Positions 16,494 through 24,794 of a DNA stretch of 64,000 nt are shown in pieces. The stretch comes from Micromonospora sp. 15K316. Its GTDB lineage: Bacteria > Actinomycetota > Actinomycetes > Mycobacteriales > Micromonosporaceae. A program made the translations under genes and the position numbers. Position 1 is the first letter of the stretch. Each line of letters starts with the position of its first letter. The DNA is taken from positions 1-64,000 of the forward strand of contig NZ_SMKG01000012.1 in assembly GCF_004348525.1 (NCBI RefSeq), written 5' to 3'. Under the pieces are notes generated by a model. It made no database searches, was not told where the DNA came from, and saw only the letters and a program-made list of their open reading frames with translations.

Positions 16494-18683
16494 ATGACGT
16501 CCCCCCGAGACGATGACCGTTTCGACTGGCAGGCCGCCGAACGCGACCTGCACACCACCGGCCCCGACGCCGAGGTGGTCGACCTGGACGCCGCCCGTTC
16601 CCGACGGGCCGGCAATACCGCCGACGAGACGCCCGGCAGTGAGCCGGGCGAGCGCCGGTTGGTCGACTCGGCGGCCGCGCAGAGGTCCCCGCGGTTCACG
16701 GTGGCCGGTTTGCAGGACGCGAAGCGGCGGCCGATCGTGCCGGCGTGGCTGCGGTCCCGCGCCGAGCTGCGCGACGCCGCCCGATGGACCATCGGGCACC
16801 TGTTCCACGCGGGCGCCTACCACCTGACCCGCATGCCGAAGTACGCCGGCAAGTTGGCGTGGCGCGCCCCACGCGGCGGATACCGGCTGCTGTCGGGGTG
16901 GGGCCGCTGGCTGTTTGACCTGCAAGGCGAGCACGTGCGCCAACTGATGGCGGACAAGGGCGACGCCGAGATGTACCTCAAGGCGTCACGCCTGCGGGAC
17001 CAGCGCGTCCGGTGGCGCGGTTTCGTCACCGCCGCCGTGGTCCTCGGCGTGCTCCCCGCCCTCGGCATCGCCTACGCGCTCGCCCCGTCCGGCGCCCGCT
17101 ACGCCACCCTCGCCGCCCTGGTCGCCGCCCTCGGCGCGTTGGGCCGACCGGCGGACAAGCCGCTACTCGACACCGCCGTCATGGTCCCCAAGGTCCAGAA
17201 ACTCACCTCTGATGTGGTCGTGCGGGCGCTGGGCAACCTCCGAATCACCGGCATCAACCAAGCGATCGCCAAGGGCGACCGGGGCAAGGATTGGTTCCCC
17301 GCCCCGATCACCCGCGACGGCCCCGGCTGGCGCGCCGACGTGGAATTGCCCAACGCGGTCACCGCCACCGAGGTCATCGAGCAGCGGGAGAAGCTGGCCG
17401 CCGGCCTGTCCCGGCCGCTCGGGTGCGTGTGGCCCGAGGGCAACCCGGAGATCCACCCCGGCCGTCTCGTGCTGTGGGTGGGCGATCAGGACATGTCCAA
17501 GGCCCGCAAGCCGGCGTGGCCACTTCTCAAGTCCGGCACCGTGGACCTGTTCCGGGCACAGCCGTTCGGCACCGACCCGCGCGGCCGGTGGGTCGACCTC
17601 ACGCTGATGTTCACCGCGATGGTCATCGGCTCGATCCCGCGCATGGGCAAGACGTTCACGCTGCGGGAAGTGCTGCTCATCGCCGCCCTGGACCCGCGTG
17701 CGGAGATCCACGCCTACGACCTCAAGGGCACCGGTGACTTGTCCGCGTTGGAGCAGGTAGCCCACCGCTACCGCGCCGGTGAGGAAGACGACGACATCGA
17801 ATACGCCGTAGCGGCGATGCGGGAACTGCGCGACGAGCTGCGCCGCCGCGCCAAGGTGATCCGCGACCTGCCCCGGGACCTGTGCCCGGAAAACAAGGTC
17901 ACCCCCGAACTGGCGTCCAAGAAGTCCCTCGGCCTGCACCCCCTGGTCGTGGGCGTGGACGAGTGCCAGGTGTGGTTCGAGCACCCCGAGTACGGCAAGG
18001 AACTGGAAGGCATCTGCGTCGACCTGGTCAAGCGCGGCCCCGCACTCGGGATCGTGACCGTGTTCGCCACCCAGCGGCCGGACGCCAAGAGCCTGCCCAC
18101 CGGCATCAGCGCGAACGCATCCACCCGGTTCTGCCTCAAGGTCATGGGGCAGACCGAGAACGACATGGTGCTCGGCACGTCCAAGTACAAGCAGGGCATC
18201 CGCGCCACCATGTTCGCGTGGGGTGACAAGGGCACCGGCTACTTCGTCGGTGAGGGAGCAGACGCCCGGATCACCAACACGGTGTTCATCGACGGACCGA
18301 TGGCCGAGCGGATCGCCGCCCGCGCCCGCGCCGCCCGCGAGGCCGCCGGTCGGCTCACCGGGCACGCCCTCGGCGAGCGACCCACCACCGCCCCGGCGCT
18401 CTCGTTCAACCTCCTGGACGACATTGCCGCCGTGGTCCCCGCCAGTGAGGCCAAGGTGTGGTGCCGCACGGTCGCCGCACGGCTCGCCGAGCTGCGGCCC
18501 GAGGTCTACAGCGGGTGGGATGCCGAGCAGGTGACCGTCGCGCTCAAGCCGTTCGGCGTGAAGGTCGGGCAGACGTGGGGCACCGACCCGGGCACCGGCA
18601 AGGGAGCCAACCGGGGCGGGTTCGAACGCGCCGCCATCATCGCTGCGATCGCGGAGCGTAACCGAAAGCGGGACGCGAGCTAA
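16494..18683 (+). CDS. traB: TraB/FtsK-SpoIIIE-like DNA translocase for conjugal transfer
   Basis: A 729-residue protein with two transmembrane segments at about 180-235 (FVTAAVVLGVLPALGIAYAL and ATLAALVAALGAL). A linker domain follows, then a P-loop ATPase with Walker A GSIPRMGKTFTLRE at about 379-392 and Walker B PLVVGVDECQVWFE at about 482-495, and then VTVFATQRPDAKSLP. The C-terminal 90 residues (EVYSGWDAEQVTVALKPFGV) may be the winged-helix DNA-recognition domain. Such single hexameric translocases move double-stranded DNA between actinomycete hyphae. ATG 16494 has GGAGG 10 bases upstream. A CTAG-rich palindrome right after the stop is a candidate recognition site. Confidence 0.92.
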   Translation: MTSPRDDDRFDWQAAERDLHTTGPDAEVVDLDAARSRRAGNTADETPGSEPGERRLVDSAAAQRSPRFTVAGLQDAKRRPIVPAWLRSRAELRDAARWTIGHLFHAGAYHLTRMPKYAGKLAWRAPRGGYRLLSGWGRWLFDLQGEHVRQLMADKGDAEMYLKASRLRDQRVRWRGFVTAAVVLGVLPALGIAYALAPSGARYATLAALVAALGALGRPADKPLLDTAVMVPKVQKLTSDVVVRALGNLRITGINQAIAKGDRGKDWFPAPITRDGPGWRADVELPNAVTATEVIEQREKLAAGLSRPLGCVWPEGNPEIHPGRLVLWVGDQDMSKARKPAWPLLKSGTVDLFRAQPFGTDPRGRWVDLTLMFTAMVIGSIPRMGKTFTLREVLLIAALDPRAEIHAYDLKGTGDLSALEQVAHRYRAGEEDDDIEYAVAAMRELRDELRRRAKVIRDLPRDLCPENKVTPELASKKSLGLHPLVVGVDECQVWFEHPEYGKELEGICVDLVKRGPALGIVTVFATQRPDAKSLPTGISANASTRFCLKVMGQTENDMVLGTSKYKQGIRATMFAWGDKGTGYFVGEGADARITNTVFIDGPMAERIAARARAAREAAGRLTGHALGERPTTAPALSFNLLDDIAAVVPASEAKVWCRTVAARLAELRPEVYSGWDAEQVTVALKPFGVKVGQTWGTDPGTGKGANRGGFERAAIIAAIAERNRKRDAS

Positions 18684-18692
18684 CCCGCGATC

Positions 18693-18733
18693 GGTCCTAG
18701 GTCTAGGACCAGAGGGCTCCTAGACCTAGGACC
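18693..18733. repeat. CTAG-rich palindrome after the traB-like gene
   Basis: Perfect 16-base arms (18693-18708 and 18718-18733, GGTCCTAGGTCTAGGA and its complement) flank a 9-base loop, 10 bases past the traB-like stop. More CCTAGG/GCTAGG copies follow at 18737-18780. CTAG is normally rare in such genomes. Candidate roles are the clt/oriT-like site for the translocase or a terminator. Confidence 0.6.
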
Positions 18734-18823
18734 ACCCCTAGGAACCAATCCGAACCCTGATCAGGACGCTAGGAATCTAGCGGCCTCCCCGAACAAACCC
18801 CGAAACCGGCCCTGGAGGCTGTC

Positions 18824-19075
18824 ATGACCCCCCACAACCTACTAGCCGCCGCCCCCTGTCTCATCCTGCCCGCACTCACGCTCGGTTACCTCGGCCTGTG
18901 CGTGATCGCGCCGTTCGGACGCTGCCGCTCCTGCGATGGCAACGGCCGGAAGCGCTCACCGCTGGGCCGCATCCGCCGAGAGTGCCGCAACTGCGCCGGC
19001 ACCGGCCTGCGCCTGCGCGTCGGTCGACACGTCATCAACCACATCAAAGACGAGTACGAGACGGCCAAGCGATGA
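18824..19075 (+). CDS. Small membrane protein with paired CxxC zinc-finger-like motif
   Basis: An 83-residue protein. Residues about 5-32 are hydrophobic (LLAAAPCLILPALTLGYLGL), a probable membrane anchor. The rest contains CRSCDGNGRKRS and CRNCAGTGLRLR, two CxxCxGxG half-motifs like those of the DnaJ zinc-binding domain. Small proteins of this kind recur in actinomycete integrative elements, but their function is unknown. GGAGG lies 8 bases upstream of the ATG. The stop overlaps the next start (ATGA). Confidence 0.72.
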   Translation: MTPHNLLAAAPCLILPALTLGYLGLCVIAPFGRCRSCDGNGRKRSPLGRIRRECRNCAGTGLRLRVGRHVINHIKDEYETAKR

Positions 19076-19362
19076 ACCGCCCCGCCGGACACACCGACTG
19101 GTGCGGACGCGATCACCGCTGCGGCCTCGGTGAGCACCGCTCGCCGGAAATCGTGGTCGACGCCGGCCACGCCCGCGCCGTGCTGGTGCGCGTCCGCACC
19201 GCCGCCGGCCGGGAGCACGCCGAGGTGCGCATCCGGGTCGCGCTCGCCCCGACCGAGGTGGCCGCGCGCCGTCAGTTGGTCGGGCTGCTCGGCGACGTGC
19301 GGCAGGCCGCCACCCGCGCCGCGATCGCCGCCCGGCCCCGTCCGGGGCGGGCGACCCGGTGA
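19072..19362 (+). CDS. Small element protein, unknown function
   Basis: A 96-residue protein beginning MNRPAGHTDWCGRDHRCGLG with two cysteines and three histidines in the first 30 residues, possibly metal binding. A beta-rich middle (VVDAGHARAVLVRVRTAAG) and a basic C-terminus follow. It overlaps both neighbours (ATGA upstream, GTGA downstream), placing it in the translationally coupled replication module. The family was not recognised. Confidence 0.65.
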   Translation: MNRPAGHTDWCGRDHRCGLGEHRSPEIVVDAGHARAVLVRVRTAAGREHAEVRIRVALAPTEVAARRQLVGLLGDVRQAATRAAIAARPRPGRATR

Positions 19363-20441
19363 CCGGCGGGTGGTGCGGCCACTGGATCGGCACCGCCGGC
19401 CGCTACTGCCACACCACCGAACGCATCCGCCCTTACCTGCAAGGGCCGCGCTGCCCCGCCCACACGCCCGCCGCCGTGGCGGGGCAGCTCGAAGCCCCCT
19501 CGACACCACTGCACCCGTTCACACAGGAAGGGAGGCACTTCGTGCCTACCGCCGACCTGCTCGCCGCCGCGCTCGCCCACGCCGAACGCGGCTGGCACGT
19601 CTTCCCGCTGCGTCCCAACGACAAACGACCGGCTTTTCCCGATCACGCGGCCGACGACTGCACCGGCCGCGACCCGCGCTGCCGGGCCGGACACGTCGGG
19701 TGGGAGCCCCGCGCCACCACCGACCCGACCCGTATTCGCCGCGCGTGGTCGACTCGCCCCTACGGCATCGGCATCGCGTGCGGGCCGTCCCGCCTTGTGG
19801 TAGTCGACCTGGACGTCCCCAAGGACGACACCACCGACCGGACCGGGCTGGACACGCTCGCCGAGCTGGCCGCCGCGCACGGCGCGGTCATCGCCCCGAC
19901 CTACACCGTGACCACCGGCCGGGGTGGCACGCACCTCTACTACCGCCACCCCGACCACGGCCCGACGCTGCGGAACACCGCCGGCACCGTCGGGCCGATG
20001 GTCGACACCCGCGCGACCGGCGGCTACGTGGTCGCCCCCGGCAGCACGGTGGCAGGGCGGCCGTACACGGTCGATCTGGACACCGACCCCGCCCCGTTGC
20101 CCGGGTGGCTTGCCGGGTTGCTGGCACCCGCACCGTTGCCGCCGCAGCGGCCGATCATGGTCGCACTGCCCGGCGGGCGGGAACGCGCCTATGTGCGGGC
20201 CGCTGTCGAGCGGGAGTGCGCGCGGGTAGTCAACGCGCCGGACCACCACAACGACAACCTCTACCGCGCGGCGGTGGCCCTCGGTCAGCTTGTCGCGGGT
20301 GGCGCGCTGTCCGTCGACGAGGCGTCCACTGCGCTGGAACACGCGGGGATCACGGCCGGGCTGCGGCACGGCGCGGTGCTGCGGACCATCGCGTCAGGCT
20401 TCCGGGCCGGCGCCGCACGTCCCCGGCAGGTGGCCGCATGA
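19359..20441 (+). CDS. Bifunctional DNA primase/polymerase (Prim-Pol) replication protein
   Basis: A 360-residue protein. After a Cys/His-rich N-terminal region of about 60 residues (WCGHWIGTAGRYCHTTE), the Prim-Pol domain covers about 65-250. It has ALAHAERGWHVFPLRPNDKR, then YGIGIACGPSRLVVVDLDVP with the catalytic Asp-x-Asp, then TTGRGGTHLYYRHP with the motif His, and GGYVVAPGS. In pSAM2-class elements Prim-Pol-type proteins act in autonomous replication of the excised form. It starts with GTG inside the preceding stop (GTGA) and overlaps the DUF3987 gene by ATGA, so the two are probably made together. Confidence 0.88.
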   Translation: MTGGWCGHWIGTAGRYCHTTERIRPYLQGPRCPAHTPAAVAGQLEAPSTPLHPFTQEGRHFVPTADLLAAALAHAERGWHVFPLRPNDKRPAFPDHAADDCTGRDPRCRAGHVGWEPRATTDPTRIRRAWSTRPYGIGIACGPSRLVVVDLDVPKDDTTDRTGLDTLAELAAAHGAVIAPTYTVTTGRGGTHLYYRHPDHGPTLRNTAGTVGPMVDTRATGGYVVAPGSTVAGRPYTVDLDTDPAPLPGWLAGLLAPAPLPPQRPIMVALPGGRERAYVRAAVERECARVVNAPDHHNDNLYRAAVALGQLVAGGALSVDEASTALEHAGITAGLRHGAVLRTIASGFRAGAARPRQVAA

Positions 20442-22036
20442 GCGCCGCCCGTCTACACCTGGTCACCGACGGCCCGACGGCCACCGGCGAGGAAGCCGCG
20501 GGCGGCCCACTGTGGGATGTTCCAGTGCCGTTGACCGGCCCGAACACCGCACCGCCGCCGTTCCCGGTCGACGTGTTCCCGCGCTGGCTGGCCGACATGG
20601 TGACCGGCGTCGCCCGCTTCACCCAGACCGACCCGGCAATGGCCGGCACCCTCGCCGTCGCGGTGCTGTCCGCCTGCGCGGGCGGCAGGCTGGAAGTCGA
20701 GCCGGTGGCCGGGTGGCGGGAGCCGGTGAACGTGTTCGCCGCCGTCATCGCCGGCCCCGGCGAACGCAAGTCACCCGTTCACCGAGCGATGACCGCGCCG
20801 CTGTTCGCGGCACAGTCAACGCTCGCCGAGGCGATGCGGCCAAGAATCGCCGAGGCGGCAGCGCTGCGGGATATCGCCGACCGGCAAGCCGAGCAAGCCA
20901 AAGCCGCAGCGGCCAAAGCCACCGAACCCGGCAAACGCGATGAGGCCGCCGCCGAGGCGGTAGCCGCCGCCATCGCCGCCGAGGCGATCACCGTTCCGAC
21001 CCTGCCCAAACTGATCGTGGACGACGCCACCCCGGAAGCCCTCATCGGGCTGATGGCCGCCAACGGCGGACGCATGGCGATCATCAGCGATGAGGGCGGC
21101 ATCTTCGACACCCTCGCCGGCCGCTACTCGGGTGCTCCGAACCTTGACCCCTACCTGAAAGGGCACGCGGGGCAGCCGATGAGCAACGAACGGCAGACCC
21201 GCGAGGGTGCCTCGGTCGAGAAACCGGCGCTGACGGTGTGCGTGATGGCGCAACCGACCGTGCTGCGCAAGTTCGGCGGGAACGCCGACCTCGCGGGGCG
21301 CGGACTCCCGGCCCGGTTCCTGTTTGCCCTGCCCCGATCCCTCGCCGGCTATCGGGCGGTCGACAGCGAACCGGTGCCCGAGGCGGTCACGGCCGGCTAC
21401 GCCCACCGGGTTCACGACCTGGCCGCCACCCTCGCCGAATGGGAAGACCCCGCCGTCGTCGTCCTCACCCCCGAGGCCGGGCAGGTGCGCCGGGCCGCCG
21501 CCGAGCAGGTCGAGACGGAACTACGGCCCGGCGGCAGCCTCTACGACATGCGGGAATGGGGCAACAAACTCTCCGGCGCAACGCTGCGCCTGGCCGGACT
21601 GCTGCATGTCGCACACCACCCCGCCGACGCGTGGCGCCGGCCGATCGACGCCGACCGCATGGCCGACGCCGTGAGGCTGGCCGAGTTCTTCGCCGCGCAC
21701 TACCGGGCCGCGCTCACCACCATCGGCACCGACACCGCGATGGAGAACGCCCGCTACGTGCTCGGCGTGCTCACCGCCAAGGGCATGACCACCTTCACCC
21801 GCCGGGAACTACACCGCCGGGTAGCCCGCCGGCTGCCCAAGTCCGACGAGGTGTCGGCGGTGCTCGCCGAACTGGCCGCCCTCGGGTGGGTCCGCAACGG
21901 CGCGGATGGCCGGTACGAACTGCACCCCCGTGCCGTCGCCGAGGTGCCCGGAAGCGTTGACACGCTGACAGCGGCCGATTCTGGGGACGTTTCGGCAGTT
22001 CAGGATGCCCGCGAGGGTGTCAACGGGGTGCGTTGA
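20438..22036 (+). CDS. DUF3987/YfjI-type P-loop protein, replication partner
   Basis: A 532-residue protein with the DUF3987 layout: FPRWLADMVTGVARFTQTDP near the start, AVIAGPGERKSPVHRAM as a degenerate P-loop (GPGERKS) at about 105-112, an alanine-rich helical insert, then LIVDDATPEALIGLMAANGG, IISDEGGIFDTLAGRY, and a C-terminal winged-helix-like tail (FTRRELHRRVARRLPKSDEV). Such proteins, often paired with a Prim-Pol, are taken to be helicase-like replication initiators of integrative elements. This is family inference, and the P-loop deviates from the classical form. Iterons begin inside its last 27 codons. It overlaps the Prim-Pol gene by ATGA. Confidence 0.85.
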   Translation: MSAARLHLVTDGPTATGEEAAGGPLWDVPVPLTGPNTAPPPFPVDVFPRWLADMVTGVARFTQTDPAMAGTLAVAVLSACAGGRLEVEPVAGWREPVNVFAAVIAGPGERKSPVHRAMTAPLFAAQSTLAEAMRPRIAEAAALRDIADRQAEQAKAAAAKATEPGKRDEAAAEAVAAAIAAEAITVPTLPKLIVDDATPEALIGLMAANGGRMAIISDEGGIFDTLAGRYSGAPNLDPYLKGHAGQPMSNERQTREGASVEKPALTVCVMAQPTVLRKFGGNADLAGRGLPARFLFALPRSLAGYRAVDSEPVPEAVTAGYAHRVHDLAATLAEWEDPAVVVLTPEAGQVRRAAAEQVETELRPGGSLYDMREWGNKLSGATLRLAGLLHVAHHPADAWRRPIDADRMADAVRLAEFFAAHYRAALTTIGTDTAMENARYVLGVLTAKGMTTFTRRELHRRVARRLPKSDEVSAVLAELAALGWVRNGADGRYELHPRAVAEVPGSVDTLTAADSGDVSAVQDAREGVNGVR

Positions 22037-22109
22037 CAGCCGTTGACAGGCGTTGACACCGCGGCCGCTGTCAACGGGTGTCAACGCCTGTCAGCGCGGG
22101 GCGTTGACA
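21956..22109. repeat. GTTGACA iteron cluster, candidate replication origin
   Basis: Eight GTTGACA or complementary TGTCAAC heptamers start at 21956, 22018, 22032, 22042, 22052, 22069, 22079 and 22103. Three are exactly 10 bases apart. Perfect 14-base arms (22047-22060 and 22077-22090) form a palindrome. It begins in the 3' end of the DUF3987 gene, where an element origin would be expected. Confidence 0.65.
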
Positions 22110-22392
22110 CCCCGACACCGGCTTTCATCTGCGGAAACGTGCCGCAGATGGCCGATTGTCAGCGTGTCAGCGCTACCCGGCCCATCCCGGTCGCGCCCGG
22201 CCCGCCGACCGGGCCACCGGCGCCCACGAAACGGCCCGCTGAGAGCCCCTGAGCCAGATCGCCCTACGCCTTACACCGGGCCACCCCGGATCTTGGCTCT
22301 ACGGCGATCTCAGCGGACCGTTCTAAGCCCTTCTGAGGTAATGCCTCCCCATCCCTCCACAAGTATCCCGCCCGCACCGAAAGGCCCTCAAC
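22110..22392. other. Spacer between iterons and xis module
   Basis: No convincing gene is present. Degenerate GTCAGCG copies continue to about 22170. An open frame at 22043-22252 is an artefact of the repeats. The leader of the xis-int genes must lie here. Confidence 0.5.
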
Positions 22393-22560
22393 GTGCGAAT
22401 CAGGCTGCACGGCACCCCCGCAGAGACAGCCGCAGCGCTCGCCGCCATCGCCCAAATGCTGCGCATCCGCACCATCAGCCGGCCCTACCCCGACCGCCGA
22501 TTTCCGATGTTCCAGCGCATCTACCTCGACGCCACCCCGAGGGAGGACACCCGCCGATGA
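22393..22560 (+). CDS. Small conserved element protein upstream of xis
   Basis: A 55-residue protein read from GTG 22393. It begins MRIRLHGTPAETAAALAAIA and has an aromatic/basic C-terminal half containing RPYPDRRFPMFQRIYLDA. The beta-alpha-beta-like pattern and the ATGA overlap with xis support it as real. The function is unknown. Co-translation with xis and int suggests a role in excision control or directionality. Confidence 0.62.
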   Translation: MRIRLHGTPAETAAALAAIAQMLRIRTISRPYPDRRFPMFQRIYLDATPREDTRR

Positions 22561-22763
22561 CCACCCGCCGCACCCCGACCGGGAACCTGCTCACCCTCGC
22601 CGAAGTCCTGGACGAACTCCGCGTACCCCGGTCGACCTTCTTCCGCTGGAAGGCCACCGGCCGCGCACCTCGAACCATCAAGTACCCCAACGGCAGCCTG
22701 TACGTCCGCCGCCGCGACCTGGACGCCTGGCTTAACGAACATGAAGAAGGAGCAGCCGCTTGA
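22557..22763 (+). CDS. xis: Excisionase-like helix-turn-helix protein (Xis)
   Basis: A 68-residue MerR/AlpA-type DNA-binding protein: LLTLAEVLDELRVPRSTFFR (helix-turn-helix), WKATGRAPRTIKYPNGSLYV (wing), and RRRDLDAWLNEHEEG. Size, fold and position directly before int match the excisionases of pSAM2-like elements, which bend attachment sites and favour excision. Its start overlaps the preceding stop (ATGA) and its stop overlaps the TTG start of int. Confidence 0.86.
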   Translation: MTTRRTPTGNLLTLAEVLDELRVPRSTFFRWKATGRAPRTIKYPNGSLYVRRRDLDAWLNEHEEGAAA

Positions 22764-24151
22764 GCACGTACGACGTACGCGTACACGGCATCCTGAAGAA
22801 TCAACTCGCCAAGGGCTACTCGTACGTGGTCCGGTGGAAGGTCGCAGGCCGGGCGTTCCGCAAGACGTTCGCGACTCGCGCCCTGGCCGAAAGCTTCCGG
22901 TCCAAGCTGGTCGTAGCCCAACGGGAAGGCGTCGCCTTCGATGAGGCCAGCGGCCTGCCCGAACCGATGGCGCGGGCGCTCAACACCCGATCTTGGTACG
23001 AGCACGCCGTCGCCTACGCCGACATGAAGTGGCCCCGCGCGTCGGCGAAGCACCGCAAGGGCATCGCCGAAACACTGGCCACCGTCACCCCGGCCCTGCT
23101 CGCGACGGACCGGGGAGTACCCAGCGACAAGGTGCTACGGGCCGCGCTCTACGGGTGGGTGTTCAACAAGGCTCGCCGTGACGCCGGAGGGCCGCCCGCC
23201 GACCTCGCCGCCGCCGTGCGCTGGTTGGAGGTCAACACGGTCGACCTGGCCGCGCTCGCCGACGCCGCGCTGGTCCGGAAGGCTCTCGACACGCTTGCCC
23301 TCCGGATGGACGGCGCTCCCGCGTCGCCCAGCACGATCGCCCGGAAACGGGCCGTCTTCTCCGGCGCCCTCAAGTACGCGGTTGAACTGCGGCTACTCGA
23401 CGCGCACCCGATGTCTGTGGTGAGCTGGACCGCGCCGAAGACGGCCGATGAGGTGGACCGCCGTGCGGTGGTCAACCCCGATCAGGCACGGGCGCTGCTC
23501 GCCGAGGTGGGACGTACCGTGCCCGAGTTGGAAGCGTTCTTCGGCTGCATGTACTACGCCGCGCTACGGCCCGAAGAGGTGCTCCACCTACGGGAAGTCG
23601 AGTACGAGCGGCCCGCCCAGCCCGGCGGGTGGGGCGTGCTGCACCTGACCGGTTCGACGGTGGCCGTTGGCCGAGACTGGGGCGACGGAGACGACACCGC
23701 CGAGGACCGAGGGCTGAAACATCGGGCAAAGGCAGCGACTCGGGATGTACCCGTGCCACCGCCGCTCGTGCGGCTACTCGATCGCCACATCAAGGAGTAC
23801 CCGCCCGGATCGAACGGCAAGCTGTTCGTCACCCGACGCGGCCCCGGCGGACGGTACGTGCCCACCGCCGGCCAACCGATCCCGAACAACACCTACGGCA
23901 AGGCATGGCGCGACGCGCGGGCAAAGGTGCTCACGCCGGCCCAGCAAAGCTCACCGCTGGCCCGGCGTCCCTACGACCTACGGCACGCCGCCGTGTCGCT
24001 CTGGCTCAACGCCGGAGTACCGGCCACCCAGGTCGCCGAGTGGGCTGGGCACAGCGTGCACGTCCTGATGCGGGTGTACGCGAAGTGCGTCTACGGCCAG
24101 GAGGAGGCCGCGTGCCGACGAATCGAGGCGGCACTCAAAGAGGGTTTTTAG
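22760..24151 (+). CDS. int: Tyrosine-recombinase integrase
   Basis: A 463-residue site-specific recombinase with a TTG start overlapping the xis stop. An N-terminal arm-binding region (YVVRWKVAGRAFRKTFATR) is followed by a SAM-like core-binding domain to about 240. The catalytic domain carries the first Arg in MYYAALRPEEVLHLRE at about 268, box II RPYDLRHAAVSLWLNAGVP with Arg/His at about 405 (Tyr-Asp replaces the usual first His), GHSVHVLMRVYAKC with the His and the nucleophile Tyr at about 438. It would join attP to the anticodon-loop half of tRNA-Tyr. The frame is intact to the end. Confidence 0.94.
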   Translation: MSTYDVRVHGILKNQLAKGYSYVVRWKVAGRAFRKTFATRALAESFRSKLVVAQREGVAFDEASGLPEPMARALNTRSWYEHAVAYADMKWPRASAKHRKGIAETLATVTPALLATDRGVPSDKVLRAALYGWVFNKARRDAGGPPADLAAAVRWLEVNTVDLAALADAALVRKALDTLALRMDGAPASPSTIARKRAVFSGALKYAVELRLLDAHPMSVVSWTAPKTADEVDRRAVVNPDQARALLAEVGRTVPELEAFFGCMYYAALRPEEVLHLREVEYERPAQPGGWGVLHLTGSTVAVGRDWGDGDDTAEDRGLKHRAKAATRDVPVPPPLVRLLDRHIKEYPPGSNGKLFVTRRGPGGRYVPTAGQPIPNNTYGKAWRDARAKVLTPAQQSSPLARRPYDLRHAAVSLWLNAGVPATQVAEWAGHSVHVLMRVYAKCVYGQEEAACRRIEAALKEGF

Positions 24152-24749
24152 AATGTGTCCGAAGTCACTATTGACTGCCGGCGCGTCACTCAGAGTCCCG
24201 GCCCCCGAGGCAACTATGCTGCCGCGATGCAGCGAAGCGGTCGCATCGCGGCAGCGTCTGTCAAGCGGTAATCGGCGATGAATACCCGCCAAAATCGGAC
24301 GGACCCCGGTAACTGTCCGTGCACTTCTATAGCGCGCTATATGACTCTCCGTGCTTGCAACGCGTGGCCTGACGCGCTCCAATCAATGGGCGACGCGGAG
24401 AGTCGGCAAGGCTGCGACCACAAAAAGCGGCACCCGGCTGGACCCCGGATGCCGCTCCGGCACTCTGCTTCGAAATGCCCTGGTGAGGTCATGAGAGCAA
24501 GGAGGCCGCGTGCCGAAGCTAGCAAGACCGGTGACACGAAGCAATGTGCAGCGTCGCCGGAGCAACAGACGGTGTAGTCACCCGACCGACTGGGTGAAGG
24601 CGCTACCGGGAGCACTCACCGGCCTCGCGATGGTGATCGGGGCCGTGACCGGTCTCCTGCGGCTGTTCCTCTAGCTACCGGTCGGCGACACGCATGCGAC
24701 ACAGCCAGCGAGATTGAGCGAGCTGAAGCAGGACCGAGTGAGACTCAAG
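24152..24749. other. Region between int and attR, probable attP flank
   Basis: About 600 bases have no convincing gene. One plus-strand frame at 24278-24577 lacks RBS and family resemblance. The region should contain integrase/excisionase arm sites. A 13-bp stem-loop lies at 24218-24255. Confidence 0.5.
24218..24255. repeat. 13-bp inverted repeat downstream of int
   Basis: GCTGCCGCGATGC (24218-24230) and its perfect complement (24243-24255) flank a 12-base spacer, 67 bases past the int stop. No T-run follows. It may terminate int or be an integrase/excisionase arm site. Confidence 0.55.
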
Positions 24750-24793
24750 AAAGAGGCCCCTGACCGGCGTTCGCGCTGGTCAGGGGCCTCTTT
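24750..24793 (-). terminator. Terminator supplied by the element behind tRNA-Tyr
   Basis: Perfect 16-base arms AAAGAGGCCCCTGACC (24750-24765) and its complement (24778-24793) are bounded by A and T runs, so it can act in both directions. It lies 10 bases past the tRNA-Tyr 3' end on the minus strand. Its inner stem matches the chromosomal hairpin at 10292-10333, as if the element replaces the terminator it displaced. Confidence 0.75.
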
Positions 24794-24794
24794 A

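Noticed and set aside
22043..22252. A 69-codon frame after the DUF3987 gene
   Set aside because: It consists mostly of the GTTGACA repeats, has no RBS and no family resemblance; treated as origin sequence.
24278..24577. A 99-codon plus-strand frame between int and tRNA-Tyr
   Set aside because: No RBS, unusual composition and no recognisable motif; more likely recombination-site DNA.
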